Of a stretch of 43,823 nt of DNA, positions 25,428 through 34,502 are shown piece after piece. The position numbers and the translations under genes were made by a program. The stretch is taken from the NCBI GenBank assembly GCA_003218475.1, contig QHNR01000041.1, forward strand, positions 1 through 43,823. The letters are read 5' to 3'. Each line of letters starts with the position of its first letter. Position 1 is the first letter of the stretch. Origin of the DNA: Verrucomicrobiota bacterium. GTDB lineage: Bacteria; Verrucomicrobiota; Verrucomicrobiia; Chthoniobacterales; UBA10450. The notes beneath the pieces were generated by a model, which was not told the origin of the DNA, did no database searches, and worked only from the letters and a program-made list of their open reading frames with translations.

Positions 25428-25788
25428 TTAGGTTCTTGGCAGAACGATGAGTAGGATAGCGGCAATTTAGGTTGCCGAGAAGCTTCAATTATTCGGCGCG
25501 GTAGTGCACGCTGTCTCAGCGGACCGCTCGGGGTGCTGACCTAGACGTGACTTATGTGCGCTTCAGTTCCAATGATTCGATCGTGTTAAAGCGGCAGAAC
25601 ACGGCCGCAGTCCAAAACGTGGCCGTCGTTGCGCACGGACATTACGTGCTTTGCATTGTGGAGTGCGGGGGCTCCTGCGCCGCTTTTTCATTGGAACGTA
25701 GGGCACACGGAATTTTTGCGTGGCCCTGATCAGGCTGGCCTGCTATTGCTCAATTCACTATCGATCTCGCGTCTTATTAGGAGGAACT
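25428..25788. other. Intergenic region, no gene seen
   Basis: About 360 bases upstream of the GlsB-type gene. A short repeat-like piece (GTAGTGCACGCTGTCTCAGCG, near 25500) resembles one at 21313. Longer open frames in it lack a ribosome binding site and resemble nothing. Confidence 0.45.
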
Positions 25789-26052
25789 ATGCTGCATCTT
25801 ATCTGGTACATCATTGTCGGTTTTCTTGCAGGCTGCGTCGCGAAAGCACTACTGCATACACATCTGTCGATCACATGGACAGTCGTGCTCGGTATTGTGG
25901 GCTCGATTATCGGCGGAGCAGTCACGCATTTGTTTTACCCGCCGAGCGCTGGGGGTCGATTTCACCCCGGCGGCTTAATTGTTTCCATACTCGGCGCAAT
26001 CTTAGTCCTTTTTCTCTGGCACAAGTTCCACCTGCATCTGCCGCGCGGGTAA
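25789..26052 (+). CDS. GlsB/YeaQ/YmgE-type small membrane protein
   Basis: An 87-residue protein with three hydrophobic segments: LIWYIIVGFLAGCVAKAL, WTVVLGIVGSIIGGAVTHLF and GLIVSILGAILVLFLW. The glycine pattern GIVGSIIGGA is the signature of the GlsB/YeaQ/YmgE family (transglycosylase-associated proteins), which are induced in stress in many bacteria. The start is set at the ATG preceded by a strong ribosome binding site (AGGAGG at 25779-25784), seven bases before; a longer frame upstream lacks it. Confidence 0.85.
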   Translation: MLHLIWYIIVGFLAGCVAKALLHTHLSITWTVVLGIVGSIIGGAVTHLFYPPSAGGRFHPGGLIVSILGAILVLFLWHKFHLHLPRG

Positions 26053-26062
26053 AATCAAGGAG

Positions 26063-26111
26063 CGACGGCTTCCTAGCCGTCGAGGGATCATGACGGCTGG
26101 GAAGCCGTCAT
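26063..26111. repeat. Paired palindromes
   Basis: CGACGGCTTCCTAGCCGTCG is followed eight bases later by ATGACGGCTGGGAAGCCGTC. Each half folds on itself, and GACGGCTTCC also pairs with GGAAGCCGTC, giving two alternative structures. It may serve as terminator for the small membrane protein gene. Confidence 0.5.
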
Positions 26112-26187
26112 TCCTTGTCGCTTCAAATTGACTTGGCTCCGTTCAAATTCTAGGTTGGGAGACGCGTGCGCTGCGCGTTCCAGAATC

Positions 26188-27990
26188 GTGAAAAGCGTCC
26201 TCTTTGTCTGCACAGGTAATATTTGTCGCAGTCCGATCGCGGAAGGGCTTTTTCGTCGTCTGATTGGCAATCGTAGGGACATCGAAGTTCTCTCGGCTGG
26301 TGTCCACGCAGTACGCGGTCAGCCGCCAAGCCTTTACGCGGTACAGGTGTGCGCGGAAGAAGGCACAGACATCAGCGATTTGCGGAGCCAGCCGCTCACA
26401 GCGGCGCTGGTCGATCGCGCCACGCACATTTTTGCGATGACTGGCGCGCACCTTGAGACGATCCAAACACTGTTTCCTCATGGCGCTGAAAAATCGTTTT
26501 TGCTCCGGGAATTTGAAGAACCGGGCACAACTGTCTGGCGCGATGTGCCCGACCCAATCGGTTTAGGCCGCGAAGTGTATGAGGATTGCGCACGCATTAT
26601 CGGCCGCGCCCTGCCCAGCGTGCTCGCATTCGTAGAGCAAAGTGAACTGGTCCGGCCTGGTGCGAAGCATTCACGCGAGTTATCTTCCTATTCAATGGAT
26701 GATCTACCTCGCCAGGTTGAAACCGGATCATTCGTTTCGAAACCGCCTCGATACGGCGAGGCGTTGCGCAGAGTCGATCCAGAGATCTTCGATGCGATTG
26801 CCGCGGAAGAAAAACGTCAACAGGAAAACATCGAATTGATCGCTTCCGAAAATTTTACCAGCCGCGCGGTGATGGAGGCTCAAGGCAGCGTTCTCACGAA
26901 CAAATACGCCGAGGGTTATCCGCGAAAACGCTGGTACGGCGGCTGTGAAAATGTTGATACGGCCGAACAGTTGGCGATTGATCGCGCGAAAAGACTATTT
27001 GGTTGCGAGCACGTCAACGTCCAGCCTCACAGCGGTGCGCAAGCGAACATGGCAGTCTATTTTTCGATGCTAAAACCAGGCGACAAAATTCTGGCCATGA
27101 ATCTCGCGCACGGCGGCCATCTCACTCACGGCCATCCGGCCAATTTTTCCGGCAAGTTTTATACCGTCTCGCAATACGGCGTTAGCGAGAAGACCGAGCA
27201 GATCGATTATGACGCGTTACAAAAACAAGCCGAGGAAGTGAAGCCGGTCATGATCACCGCCGGCGCGTCTGCCTATCCGCGCATCATCGATTTTCCGCGG
27301 CTGCGTCAAATCGCCGATTCGGTCGGCGCGATTCTGTTTATCGATATGGCGCACATCGCTGGTTTGGTGGCCGGTGGGCAACATCCCACTCCGATTCCGC
27401 ACGCACAGTTTATTACCACCACGACGCATAAAAGTTTGCGCGGTCCGCGCGGCGGCATTGTCATGTGCCAGGAACAATTCGCCAAGCAGATCGACGCCAC
27501 GGTTTTTCCCGGTGTCCAGGGCGGACCGCTCATGCATGTCATCGCTGCGAAAGCAGTTTGTTTTCAGGAAGCGCTCCAGCCGCAGTTTCGCGAATACCAG
27601 CGGCAGGTCGTGTTAAATGCGAAAGCGCTCGCCGCTGGTCTAGCCAAACACGGTTATCGCATCGTCTCCGGCGGTACTGACAACCACCTGATGCTTGTCG
27701 ATCTTCGCCCCAAGGAAATTAATGGCAAGGAAGCGCAGGAAGTTCTTGATCGTGCCGGCATCACTGTGAACAAGAACGGCATCCCCTTCGATACATATCC
27801 GATCTTTAAACCGGGCGGCATCCGCATCGGCACACCTGCGGTGACCACACGCGGGATGAAAGAAGAAGAAATGCTCGACATCGCCGACCTGCTTGCTGAA
27901 GCGCTGGCTAATCGCAGCAATGCCGACGCGCTGGAGCAGGTCCGCCAAAAGGTCCTCGACTTAACGAGGAGATTTCCGCTGCCCATTTAG
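26188..27990 (+). CDS. glyA: Fusion of low-molecular-weight tyrosine phosphatase with serine hydroxymethyltransferase
   Basis: One uninterrupted frame encodes about 600 residues from GTG 26188 (a TTG at 26128 is in frame too). Residues 2-155 are a low-molecular-weight protein tyrosine phosphatase: [11 protein letters not shown] carries the nucleophile Cys 8 and Arg 14, and DVPDPIG gives the acid Asp 122. After a 35-residue linker, from about residue 190 comes a complete serine hydroxymethyltransferase: [28 protein letters not shown], and [11 protein letters not shown] with the PLP lysine at about 415. SHMT converts serine and tetrahydrofolate into glycine and methylene-THF. All key residues of both domains appear intact. 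An internal ATG at 26692 could start a separate SHMT but has no good ribosome binding site. Confidence 0.9.
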   Translation: MKSVLFVCTGNICRSPIAEGLFRRLIGNRRDIEVLSAGVHAVRGQPPSLYAVQVCAEEGTDISDLRSQPLTAALVDRATHIFAMTGAHLETIQTLFPHGAEKSFLLREFEEPGTTVWRDVPDPIGLGREVYEDCARIIGRALPSVLAFVEQSELVRPGAKHSRELSSYSMDDLPRQVETGSFVSKPPRYGEALRRVDPEIFDAIAAEEKRQQENIELIASENFTSRAVMEAQGSVLTNKYAEGYPRKRWYGGCENVDTAEQLAIDRAKRLFGCEHVNVQPHSGAQANMAVYFSMLKPGDKILAMNLAHGGHLTHGHPANFSGKFYTVSQYGVSEKTEQIDYDALQKQAEEVKPVMITAGASAYPRIIDFPRLRQIADSVGAILFIDMAHIAGLVAGGQHPTPIPHAQFITTTTHKSLRGPRGGIVMCQEQFAKQIDATVFPGVQGGPLMHVIAAKAVCFQEALQPQFREYQRQVVLNAKALAAGLAKHGYRIVSGGTDNHLMLVDLRPKEINGKEAQEVLDRAGITVNKNGIPFDTYPIFKPGGIRIGTPAVTTRGMKEEEMLDIADLLAEALANRSNADALEQVRQKVLDLTRRFPLPI

Positions 27991-28097
27991 GAAAAATGCG
28001 TGCCTCGAAAGTTGTGGGCAGACGAAAAGCGCCGCAAACACCCGCAGAGTTTCACGCGCTGGGTGCTCGCCTGGGAAACTGAGTAGGTTCCATCGTA

Positions 28098-29636
28098 ATG
28101 CATCGAGCCGCTGATCAACCCGAACCGAACCCGCTTCGGGAAGGGCTTTCCACTCGCGCAGTGCCGCAGCCGTGCGCCATTGTGATCTTCGGCGCCACGG
28201 GCGATCTCACCCATCGCAAACTCATCCCCGCGCTGTATAACCTCGCGGCCGATGGTGAGCTGCCCGCGGGTGCCGCGATTGTCGGATTCGCTCGTCGCAA
28301 CAAAAGTGACGACGAATTCCGGCGGGATCTTGAAGAGGCCACGCGCAAGTTTTCCCGGCAACCCGTGCGCGACGAAATTTGGAAGACGTTTGCTCAATCG
28401 ATTTTTTATCATCGGAGCGAGTTCGACGACGAGTCCGGTTACAAAAGCCTGGCCAAACGTCTAGATGAAATCGACAAAAACTACGGCACCCGCGGCAATC
28501 GCCTTTTCTATTTTGCAGCTGCTCCAGATCAGTTCGAACCGATCCTCAAGCACTTGAAAGCCGCCGGGTTGAATGAAACGTGCGAGGGAAGCTGGGCTCG
28601 CATAATTGTCGAAAAACCGTTCGGAACCGATCTTGCCTCAGCGCGCGAGCTCAATCGAATCATCCGCAATTCTTTTACTGAAGAGCAAACCTATCGGATC
28701 GATCATTTTCTCGGTAAAGAAACTGCCCAAAATATTTTGGTACTGCGGTTCGCTAATGCCATTTTCGCTCCGCTTTGGAACACGCATTACGTCGACCATG
28801 TGCAGATCACGGCGGCGGAAACGCTGGGCGTCGGGACCCGCGCAGGCTTCTATGAACGCGCAGGCGCCTTGCGGGACATGGTGCAGAACCATCTGTTGCA
28901 ACTCCTTTGTCTTGTCGCGATGGAACCGCCCACGGATCTGGCCGCTGACAGTATCCGCGACGAAAAGGTAAAAGTGGTGCGATCACTGCGTCGCTGGTCG
29001 CGCAATGAAATCGCAGCCAACGTTGTGCGCGGGCAATACACCGCAGGAGCCATCCACGGCGAACCGGTCGTCGGTTATCGCCAGGAACAAAACGTCAATC
29101 CGGATTCGCAAACCGAAACTTTCGTAGCGTTACGCTTGTTCATCGACAACTGGCGCTGGGCCGACGTGCCGGTTTACATGCGCGTCGGAAAACGGCTTCC
29201 GAAATCGGAAACGGACATTTCCATTCACTTCAAAAAAGCGCCGGCGGTTCTGTTTAATAAGGATTTGAGCGACCTGAATGTCCTCGTGATTCGGATTCAA
29301 CCCGACGAGGGGATCTCGTTGCGGATTCATGCCAAGGTGCCGGGCACGAGCTTTCGCATCGAGCCCGTCAAAATGGATTTCCACTACGGGACGTCTTTCG
29401 GAAAGCCCAGCCCCGAGGCTTACGAACGTTTGCTGCTGGATGCAATGAGCGGCGACGCCACACTGTTTGCGCGCAGCGACGAGGTCGAGGAAGCCTGGGC
29501 GTTCATCGATCCTATCGAAGAGGCGTGGCACGCGAACGATGCGGCCGAATTGTTCTTTTATCCTGCGGGATCGTGGGGACCGGAGGCAGCGGATGATTTG
29601 CTTGCCCGGGATGGCCGGGCGTGGAGGCGATTATGA
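28098..29636 (+). CDS. zwf: Glucose-6-phosphate 1-dehydrogenase
   Basis: A 512-residue enzyme of normal length. The nucleotide-binding motif FGATGDLTHRK is at residues 31-41, the substrate-binding RIDHFLGKE at 200-208 (with the catalytic His in the DH pair), and EKPFGTDLASA precedes it at about 171-181. It oxidises glucose 6-phosphate to 6-phosphogluconolactone with NADP, opening the pentose phosphate pathway. The next gene is opcA, its assembly/activator partner. They are separated by 115 bases that contain a palindromic repeat, but are on the same strand and probably cotranscribed. Confidence 0.95.
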   Translation: MHRAADQPEPNPLREGLSTRAVPQPCAIVIFGATGDLTHRKLIPALYNLAADGELPAGAAIVGFARRNKSDDEFRRDLEEATRKFSRQPVRDEIWKTFAQSIFYHRSEFDDESGYKSLAKRLDEIDKNYGTRGNRLFYFAAAPDQFEPILKHLKAAGLNETCEGSWARIIVEKPFGTDLASARELNRIIRNSFTEEQTYRIDHFLGKETAQNILVLRFANAIFAPLWNTHYVDHVQITAAETLGVGTRAGFYERAGALRDMVQNHLLQLLCLVAMEPPTDLAADSIRDEKVKVVRSLRRWSRNEIAANVVRGQYTAGAIHGEPVVGYRQEQNVNPDSQTETFVALRLFIDNWRWADVPVYMRVGKRLPKSETDISIHFKKAPAVLFNKDLSDLNVLVIRIQPDEGISLRIHAKVPGTSFRIEPVKMDFHYGTSFGKPSPEAYERLLLDAMSGDATLFARSDEVEEAWAFIDPIEEAWHANDAAELFFYPAGSWGPEAADDLLARDGRAWRRL

Positions 29637-29652
29637 ACGATATATTTGCAGC

Positions 29653-29737
29653 GTCATCCCGAGCGCAGCGAGGGACCTCACGGAATCAGACTACGTTACG
29701 CTTTGGTGTGAGATCCTTCGCATCTGCTCAGGATGAC
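29653..29737. repeat. GTCAT...ATGAC palindromic element
   Basis: The element begins GTCATCCCGAGCGCAGCGAGGGACCTC and ends TCAGGATGAC, its arms pairing as a long imperfect hairpin. Two relatives lie at 37173-37282 and 37341-37448. It sits between zwf and opcA. Confidence 0.6.
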
Positions 29738-29751
29738 CCCGCCTTTTAAGT

Positions 29752-30810
29752 ATGCCAGCCGTAACTGAAACATATTCGCTTGGGGTTCCAGCCCAGATCA
29801 GCAGGATCGACCAGGAGCTGAAAAAACTTTGGCAGGAAGGCGAAGGCGCAATGACGCGCGCCTCGCTTATGAATCTTGCCGTTTACAGCGAAGAACCGGG
29901 CTCACTGAACAGCAATACACAGTTGATGGCGAAAATTACTGAGAACCACGCCTGTCGTGCCATCGTCATCGAAGCCGATTGCAGAGCAAAAGAAAACAGC
30001 GTTGACGCGTGGATCAGCGCTCATTGTCACGTGAGTCACGTCGGGAGCAAGCAAGTCTGCTCCGAACAAATTTCATTCTTACTCAAAGGCGGTTGTACCA
30101 CTCTGCTCCCGAACATAGTTTTCTCGCACCTCGATTCAGATCTGCCGTTCTATCTGTGGTGGCAGGAGGAATTCCGTGAGCCGATGGACCCGCAACTTTG
30201 GGCGTGGGTTGATCGCGTGATCTACGACAGCCACGGTTGGAAAGATTTTCGCGCGCAAATGCGCTTAGTGAAGTCCGCAGAACAGGAAGCAAAACAGCGC
30301 ATCGTGTTCTGCGACTTAAATTGGACGCGATTGGATAATGTGCGCTTCGCCCTGGCGCAATTTTTCGATCATCCTGCGTCGCATCATCATTTCACCAAAT
30401 TCAGGAAGCTAAGGATCGACTTCGCTCCTGGATTCCGATCGACGGCTGTTCTTTTGGCTGGATGGCTTGCGGCGCAATTGAACTGGCGGGCTGAGAACGC
30501 GAAATCGCCACAGGAATTGCGCTTCATCGATCCATCCGGTCGAAAGATCGATATCGAATTCCGCGAGCGCGACGGCGAGCCCATTCACGAAGTCGCGTTG
30601 ACGACAGCGGAGGTAGAATTTCTGGTGACCTATGCCAAGTGCGGCGATCTGCTGGAAGTTTCACGCGCAAAGCCCGGTGAAAAACCCATGCCTCAGCTAA
30701 TGCCCGCGGGAAAAAATGATCCGGTGAGCCTGATGAGCGAAGAGCTAATGCGCGGCGGGCCGCACCACGTTTACTTGCGCGCGGTGAATTGTGTTCGGGA
30801 TTTGCTCTGA
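29752..30810 (+). CDS. opcA: Glucose-6-phosphate dehydrogenase assembly protein OpcA
   Basis: A 352-residue protein matching OpcA. Its N half begins with a helical RASLMNLAVYSEEPG segment, and it contains LPFYLWWQEEFREP and DSHGWKDF, followed by DLNWTRLDNVRFALAQFFD and later RSTAVLLAGWLAAQLNW, all typical of the family. OpcA, first known from cyanobacteria, is an oxidative pentose phosphate cycle protein that helps assemble and redox-activate the dehydrogenase. Here it follows zwf, as in cyanobacteria and actinobacteria. Confidence 0.9.
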   Translation: MPAVTETYSLGVPAQISRIDQELKKLWQEGEGAMTRASLMNLAVYSEEPGSLNSNTQLMAKITENHACRAIVIEADCRAKENSVDAWISAHCHVSHVGSKQVCSEQISFLLKGGCTTLLPNIVFSHLDSDLPFYLWWQEEFREPMDPQLWAWVDRVIYDSHGWKDFRAQMRLVKSAEQEAKQRIVFCDLNWTRLDNVRFALAQFFDHPASHHHFTKFRKLRIDFAPGFRSTAVLLAGWLAAQLNWRAENAKSPQELRFIDPSGRKIDIEFRERDGEPIHEVALTTAEVEFLVTYAKCGDLLEVSRAKPGEKPMPQLMPAGKNDPVSLMSEELMRGGPHHVYLRAVNCVRDLL

Positions 30811-30830
30811 GAAATCAATCCCATAATCCC

Positions 30831-30854
30831 CGGGCGATTGAGGTCAATCGCCCG
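30831..30854. terminator. Short perfect palindrome between convergent genes
   Basis: Arms CGGGCGATTGA and TCAATCGCCCG flank two bases. It lies between opcA and the convergent glycosyltransferase, and its right arm supplies the glycosyltransferase stop codon. Two relatives are at 43622-43643 and 43668-43689. Probably a shared repeat used as a two-way terminator. Confidence 0.55.
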
Positions 30855-32040
30855 AACCTGCGTTGATCGCCGCGCACAAATCGCACACGTTTTTCTCAAT
30901 CGAGAACAGTTCATGCGCACGCTCGTAGCCGGCTTCACCAAGCCTTTGCGCCAACGAACGATCATTAATCACTTTTTCGATCGCGCCAGCGAGCGCCACT
31001 GCGTCGCCTGGTCGCATCAGAAAACCTGTTTCGTTTTGAACAACCATTTCTGGAATGCCGCCGATGTCGGTCGAGATGACCGGTAATCCCGTCGCCATCG
31101 CTTCCATGATCACTGTGGGAAGATTGTCCATCCCGCCGTGCGCGTCGATCACGCTCGGCAGCACAAAAACGCTTGCAGCGGCGAGACGCTGCCGGACCTC
31201 CCGCTGCGGTTTGGCGCCAGACAGTGCGACGCGATCTTGCAGATTCAGTTGATCGATTTGCGCGCGCAATTCGTTTTCGAGCTGGCCTTCGCCAATGATT
31301 TCGCATTGGAACGATTTTCCGCTCTCTGCGAGCAATCCGCAGGCGCGAATCAAATCGGCGAATCCCTTTTTTGCGATCAAACGACCAACTGCAATGATCA
31401 ACGGTGAAGTGGAAGAAAAATCCGTACGTCCGAATTCGGCGAGATTCAGGCCGTTGTAAATGCGATGGATGCGATCGGCGCGTTCTGGAAATCGCTCTCG
31501 CAAAAATTGCGCAGCGTAATCGGTCTCGGTAACAATCAGGCGTGATGTGTCGACGAGCTTATCAAGTCCAATCTCGAAATCCCGCGGTGCAAAAATGTCA
31601 TTGGCGTGCGCGGTAAAACTAAATGTGATTGAAAAAAAATTGTGGATCCAGAAAGCCGTGCGCGCGGCCATTCCGGCGAAATGGGCGTGAACATGACGAA
31701 CTCCGAACTGTTGCAGCCGCAAGCCGACGTAGACTGCCTGATAAAGCCGAAGGAAATCGGTCCTTCGTCCCCATTCATCAAGCGCGGTGATAATTTCTGA
31801 CGTGACCTTTCCTTTTTTCGAAGCGCGGCGCACATCATCCAACAATTCCTTTTCCTCAGGCAGATAATGCACGCGTTTGACAATGCACATGTCCCAGTCT
31901 TGCGATGGTTCGTCTTTTGGATTGCGAATGGAGAAAATCGGCGGCGTGATGTCTCGCCGATCGAGCTCTGCAACTTCCCGGTAGCATAACGTCTGGCCGA
32001 ATGAAGGGAAACGTTCGAACAGATAAGCGAAATGCGTCAT
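30844..32040 (-). CDS. GT4-family glycosyltransferase
   Basis: A 398-residue glycosyltransferase with the GT-B fold. The C-terminal nucleotide-sugar part shows IIAVGRLIAKKGFADLI, the IIGEGQLENELRAQI pattern, and the EX7E-type block IMEAMATGLPVISTDIGGIPEMV. The N half has HAHFAGMAARTAFWI and TAHANDIFA, both frequent in group 1 glycosyltransferases of exopolysaccharide and lipopolysaccharide synthesis. It probably adds a sugar to a lipid-linked chain on the inner membrane face; the sugar is unknown. It stands alone, convergent with opcA. Confidence 0.85.
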   Translation of the reverse strand: MTHFAYLFERFPSFGQTLCYREVAELDRRDITPPIFSIRNPKDEPSQDWDMCIVKRVHYLPEEKELLDDVRRASKKGKVTSEIITALDEWGRRTDFLRLYQAVYVGLRLQQFGVRHVHAHFAGMAARTAFWIHNFFSITFSFTAHANDIFAPRDFEIGLDKLVDTSRLIVTETDYAAQFLRERFPERADRIHRIYNGLNLAEFGRTDFSSTSPLIIAVGRLIAKKGFADLIRACGLLAESGKSFQCEIIGEGQLENELRAQIDQLNLQDRVALSGAKPQREVRQRLAAASVFVLPSVIDAHGGMDNLPTVIMEAMATGLPVISTDIGGIPEMVVQNETGFLMRPGDAVALAGAIEKVINDRSLAQRLGEAGYERAHELFSIEKNVCDLCAAINAGSGD

Positions 32041-32063
32041 CGAAAAAATGACGAGCTCGTTTT

Positions 32064-32157
32064 AACCACGAATGAACACCAATAAACACGAATCCATTGG
32101 CAAGCTCGTTGTGTGACTTCGATCTTCATTTGTGTCAATTCGTGTCCATTCGTGGTT
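32064..32157. repeat. AACCACGAATG inverted repeat element
   Basis: Arms AACCACGAATG and CATTCGTGGTT are perfect over 11 bases, with inner pairs ACACGAAT / ATTCGTGT. The right arm runs into the 3' end of the thioesterase gene and encodes its last residues (PRMDTN) and stop. Similar short repeats are common in intergenic DNA of related bacteria, though I cannot check it here. Confidence 0.55.
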
Positions 32158-32536
32158 GATTGCCCTTCACCGGAATCGGTTTCCCGAATTCATCAACAGC
32201 GACCAGCGTAAAGACGCCGTGTGTTACGCGACGCTCCTCGCCAGTCATATAACGCGTGACCCAAACCTCCACTGGTATTGTCATTGAAGTTCGGCCGATT
32301 TTCTCCACTCGCGCATAACACCTGACGGTATCCCCTACCCGCACAGGTTCGAGAAATGACATTCCTTCCATCGCCACAGTGACGACTCGCGCTTGCGCGG
32401 TTTTCGCCGCGAGAATCCCGCTGCCAAGGTCCATTTGCGATGTCAACCACCCGCCGAAGATGTCGCCGTGCGGATTTGTGTCCTTGGGCATGGCAATGGT
32501 TTGAATCACCAGTTCGCCTCTTGGTTCGTTTGCCAT
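32135..32536 (-). CDS. YciA-type acyl-CoA thioesterase
   Basis: A 133-residue hotdog-fold enzyme. The active-site region NPHGDIFGGWLTSQMD near residues 21-36 is close to YciA of enterobacteria, where the Asp in HGDIFGGW is catalytic. VTVAMEGMSFLEPVRVGD and the later HGVFTLVAVDEFGKP are the remaining family blocks. It hydrolyses acyl-CoAs of broad chain length. The ATG at 32536 begins MANEPRGEL; a longer upstream frame overlaps queA in a different frame and is not family-like. The C terminus comes from a repeat arm (separate entry). Confidence 0.85.
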   Translation of the reverse strand: MANEPRGELVIQTIAMPKDTNPHGDIFGGWLTSQMDLGSGILAAKTAQARVVTVAMEGMSFLEPVRVGDTVRCYARVEKIGRTSMTIPVEVWVTRYMTGEERRVTHGVFTLVAVDEFGKPIPVKGNQPRMDTN

Positions 32537-32631
32537 TGGTGCGGAAAATAGCACACTCTGCGACCTCGCAATCTCCTCTTCCTCTGCTTCTGCTGCTTTC
32601 GTCTTTATAGGAGAAGGTTCGAGAGGAAGCG

Positions 32632-33612
32632 TTACAGAATCAGCATGCAATCGCCGTAGCTGTAGAAGCGATAGTGTTCGCGAATCGCTTCTTCGTACGC
32701 GCCAAGCAAAAAATCGCGACCTGCAAAAGCGCTCACCAGCATCAGCAAAGTCGAGCATGGCAGATGAAAATTAGTCAGCAGGACATCGACCGCTCGGAAA
32801 TGGTAAGGCGGATAAATGAAGAGGTCTGTCGCGCCTTCTCGCGCGAGGACTTCTCCGTCTGCGCCGGTTGCCGATTCCAGTGAGCGCACAGTGGTAGTTC
32901 CAACCGCGATTACTCGGTGCGCATTGTTGATACTGTTTGCGGCTTCTGGTGAAATGGAAAAGCGCTCCGCATGCATGCGATGCTCGGCGATGTTATCTGA
33001 TCGCACCGGCAAGAACGTTCCCGGTCCGACGTGCAGCGTCACGAACGTGTGCGGAACTTCGCTCAACATTTGCGTGGTGAAATGAAGGCCGGCCGTGGGC
33101 GCGGCGATTGCGCCAGCCGCATGCGCAAAAACGGTCTGGTAGCGCGCCGCGTCCTTGTCATCACTAGCGCGATTGATATAAGGCGGCAGCGGCATGGAGC
33201 CGCCGGCATAAAGATCGGAATCCTTGTCTAATGCGACAATGCGCTCACCACCATCTGTGATCTCCTCAACCTGCAAAGTGACGTTGTCGATCTTTGCCGT
33301 TGCGCCAACCCGCATTTTGCGTCCCGGCTTGACCAGACTCTTCCAACGCTTTTGGCCAAGGCGTTCGACAAACAGAAATTCGACCGCGCCGTCATTCGAC
33401 AATCGGCGCGCTGGAAGAACGCGCGTGTCGTTCAACACAAGCAGGTCGCCCGCCCCCAGAAACGTTTTCAATTCGCGAAACTGGCGATGTTCGATTGCGT
33501 GCCGGGCGCGATACAGCACCATCATGCGAGAATCCTCACGGCGCTCCAGCGGACGCTGCGCAATGAGTTCCCGCGGCAGATCGTAGGCGTAATCGCTTAG
33601 CTGCTTGCTCAT
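32632..33612 (-). CDS. queA: S-adenosylmethionine:tRNA ribosyltransferase-isomerase
   Basis: A 326-residue protein matching QueA, which builds epoxyqueuosine from 7-aminomethyl-deazaguanine in tRNA by transferring the ribose of S-adenosylmethionine. Recognisable blocks are YDLPRELIAQRPLERREDSRM, the LVLNDTRVLPARR segment, APTAGLHFT and VTLHVGPGTFLPVR, and LLTNFHLPCSTLLMLVSAFAG with its conserved Ser and His. The start at MSKQL (33612) is preferred over 33657, which would extend into the divergent glycosylase leader. The window has no other queuosine gene, so the others lie elsewhere. Confidence 0.93.
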   Translation of the reverse strand: MSKQLSDYAYDLPRELIAQRPLERREDSRMMVLYRARHAIEHRQFRELKTFLGAGDLLVLNDTRVLPARRLSNDGAVEFLFVERLGQKRWKSLVKPGRKMRVGATAKIDNVTLQVEEITDGGERIVALDKDSDLYAGGSMPLPPYINRASDDKDAARYQTVFAHAAGAIAAPTAGLHFTTQMLSEVPHTFVTLHVGPGTFLPVRSDNIAEHRMHAERFSISPEAANSINNAHRVIAVGTTTVRSLESATGADGEVLAREGATDLFIYPPYHFRAVDVLLTNFHLPCSTLLMLVSAFAGRDFLLGAYEEAIREHYRFYSYGDCMLIL

Positions 33613-33668
33613 CTGTTGATGATCAAAGAGATTGCATGCGCGCGCAAAATTTTGCACGATCGCTGCAA

Positions 33669-34493
33669 ATGACAGAACCAGCTCTCGATTTGGTTATCGC
33701 AGCGCTGGAGAAGATCCGCGAGACGAATGATCGTTTTCCGCGCGCATCGAGAACTGTGCTCGCACATTTGCAAGCCACTTCTCCTGTAGCCGTTTTCCTG
33801 CCTGCCACGCCGAAGTCTAACGAAGGCGGGCGGGAAAGGTCTGCGTCGCGCACAGAGCGACGGCTACAGGCGCTGCCGAGCAAAGCAGAATTACTTGAGC
33901 CGATTCGCGAACGCGTGTGCGCTTGCAGGAAATGCGCGCATCTTGCCTGCTCGCGCACACAAACCGTTTTCGGCGTAGGAAATCCGGACGCGGACTTAAT
34001 GTTCATCGGAGAAGCGCCCGGGGTTGATGAGGATCAGCAAGGCGAACCATTCGTGGGACGCGCGGGACAATTGCTGACGAAAATCATCAAGGCGATGAAC
34101 TTTGCCCGCGAAGACGTTTATATCGCGAATATCCTCAAGTGCCGGCCGGATATGCCCTCAGGAAGTTTTGGAAATCGCGCTCCCACAACGACAGAGATGC
34201 AAACCTGCCGGCCGTATCTAGTGGAGCAGATCGACGTCATCCAGCCGAAAGTCTTGGTCGCGCTTGGGGCAGTTGCGGTGGAAGGGCTGCTTGGAATGCG
34301 AGGGACCATGCGCGAAATGCGCGGGCGCTGGCACGCTTACAACGGTATCCCCCTCATGATCACGTATCATCCCGCTTACTTGCTCCGGAACCAGGCGCCT
34401 TCGGAAAAACGTAAGGTTTGGGAAGACATGCTCGAAGTGCTGGAGCGACTTGATCAACCGATCACGGAGCGCCAACGAAATTATTTTCTGTAA
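33669..34493 (+). CDS. udg: Family 4 uracil-DNA glycosylase
   Basis: A 274-residue protein with the family 4/5-type signature. Cys 86 and Cys 89 (CRKC), with Cys 158 and Cys 180 further on, are placed like the four ligands of the iron-sulfur cluster; [17 protein letters not shown] is at 114-130; and [11 protein letters not shown] is the second active-site motif. It removes uracil from DNA as the first step of base-excision repair. Residues 39-68, between the N-terminal helix and the cluster domain, are translated from a palindromic repeat (separate entry), making the protein longer than the usual 200-220 residues. Start at 33669 is chosen over an in-frame ATG at 33636. It is divergent from queA. 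Confidence 0.88.
   Translation: MTEPALDLVIAALEKIRETNDRFPRASRTVLAHLQATSPVAVFLPATPKSNEGGRERSASRTERRLQALPSKAELLEPIRERVCACRKCAHLACSRTQTVFGVGNPDADLMFIGEAPGVDEDQQGEPFVGRAGQLLTKIIKAMNFAREDVYIANILKCRPDMPSGSFGNRAPTTTEMQTCRPYLVEQIDVIQPKVLVALGAVAVEGLLGMRGTMREMRGRWHAYNGIPLMITYHPAYLLRNQAPSEKRKVWEDMLEVLERLDQPITERQRNYFL
33783..33870. repeat. Palindromic element inside the glycosylase gene
   Basis: Perfect 11-base arms CCTGTAGCCGT (33783-33793) and ACGGCTACAGG (33860-33870) bound an 88-base unit with an inner near-pair TTCCTGCCTGCC / GGCGGGCGGGAA. The same GTAGCC-type arms occur in intergenic repeats. The reading frame of the glycosylase passes through it without a stop. Confidence 0.7.
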
Positions 34494-34502
34494 GAGCTAT
34501 TT

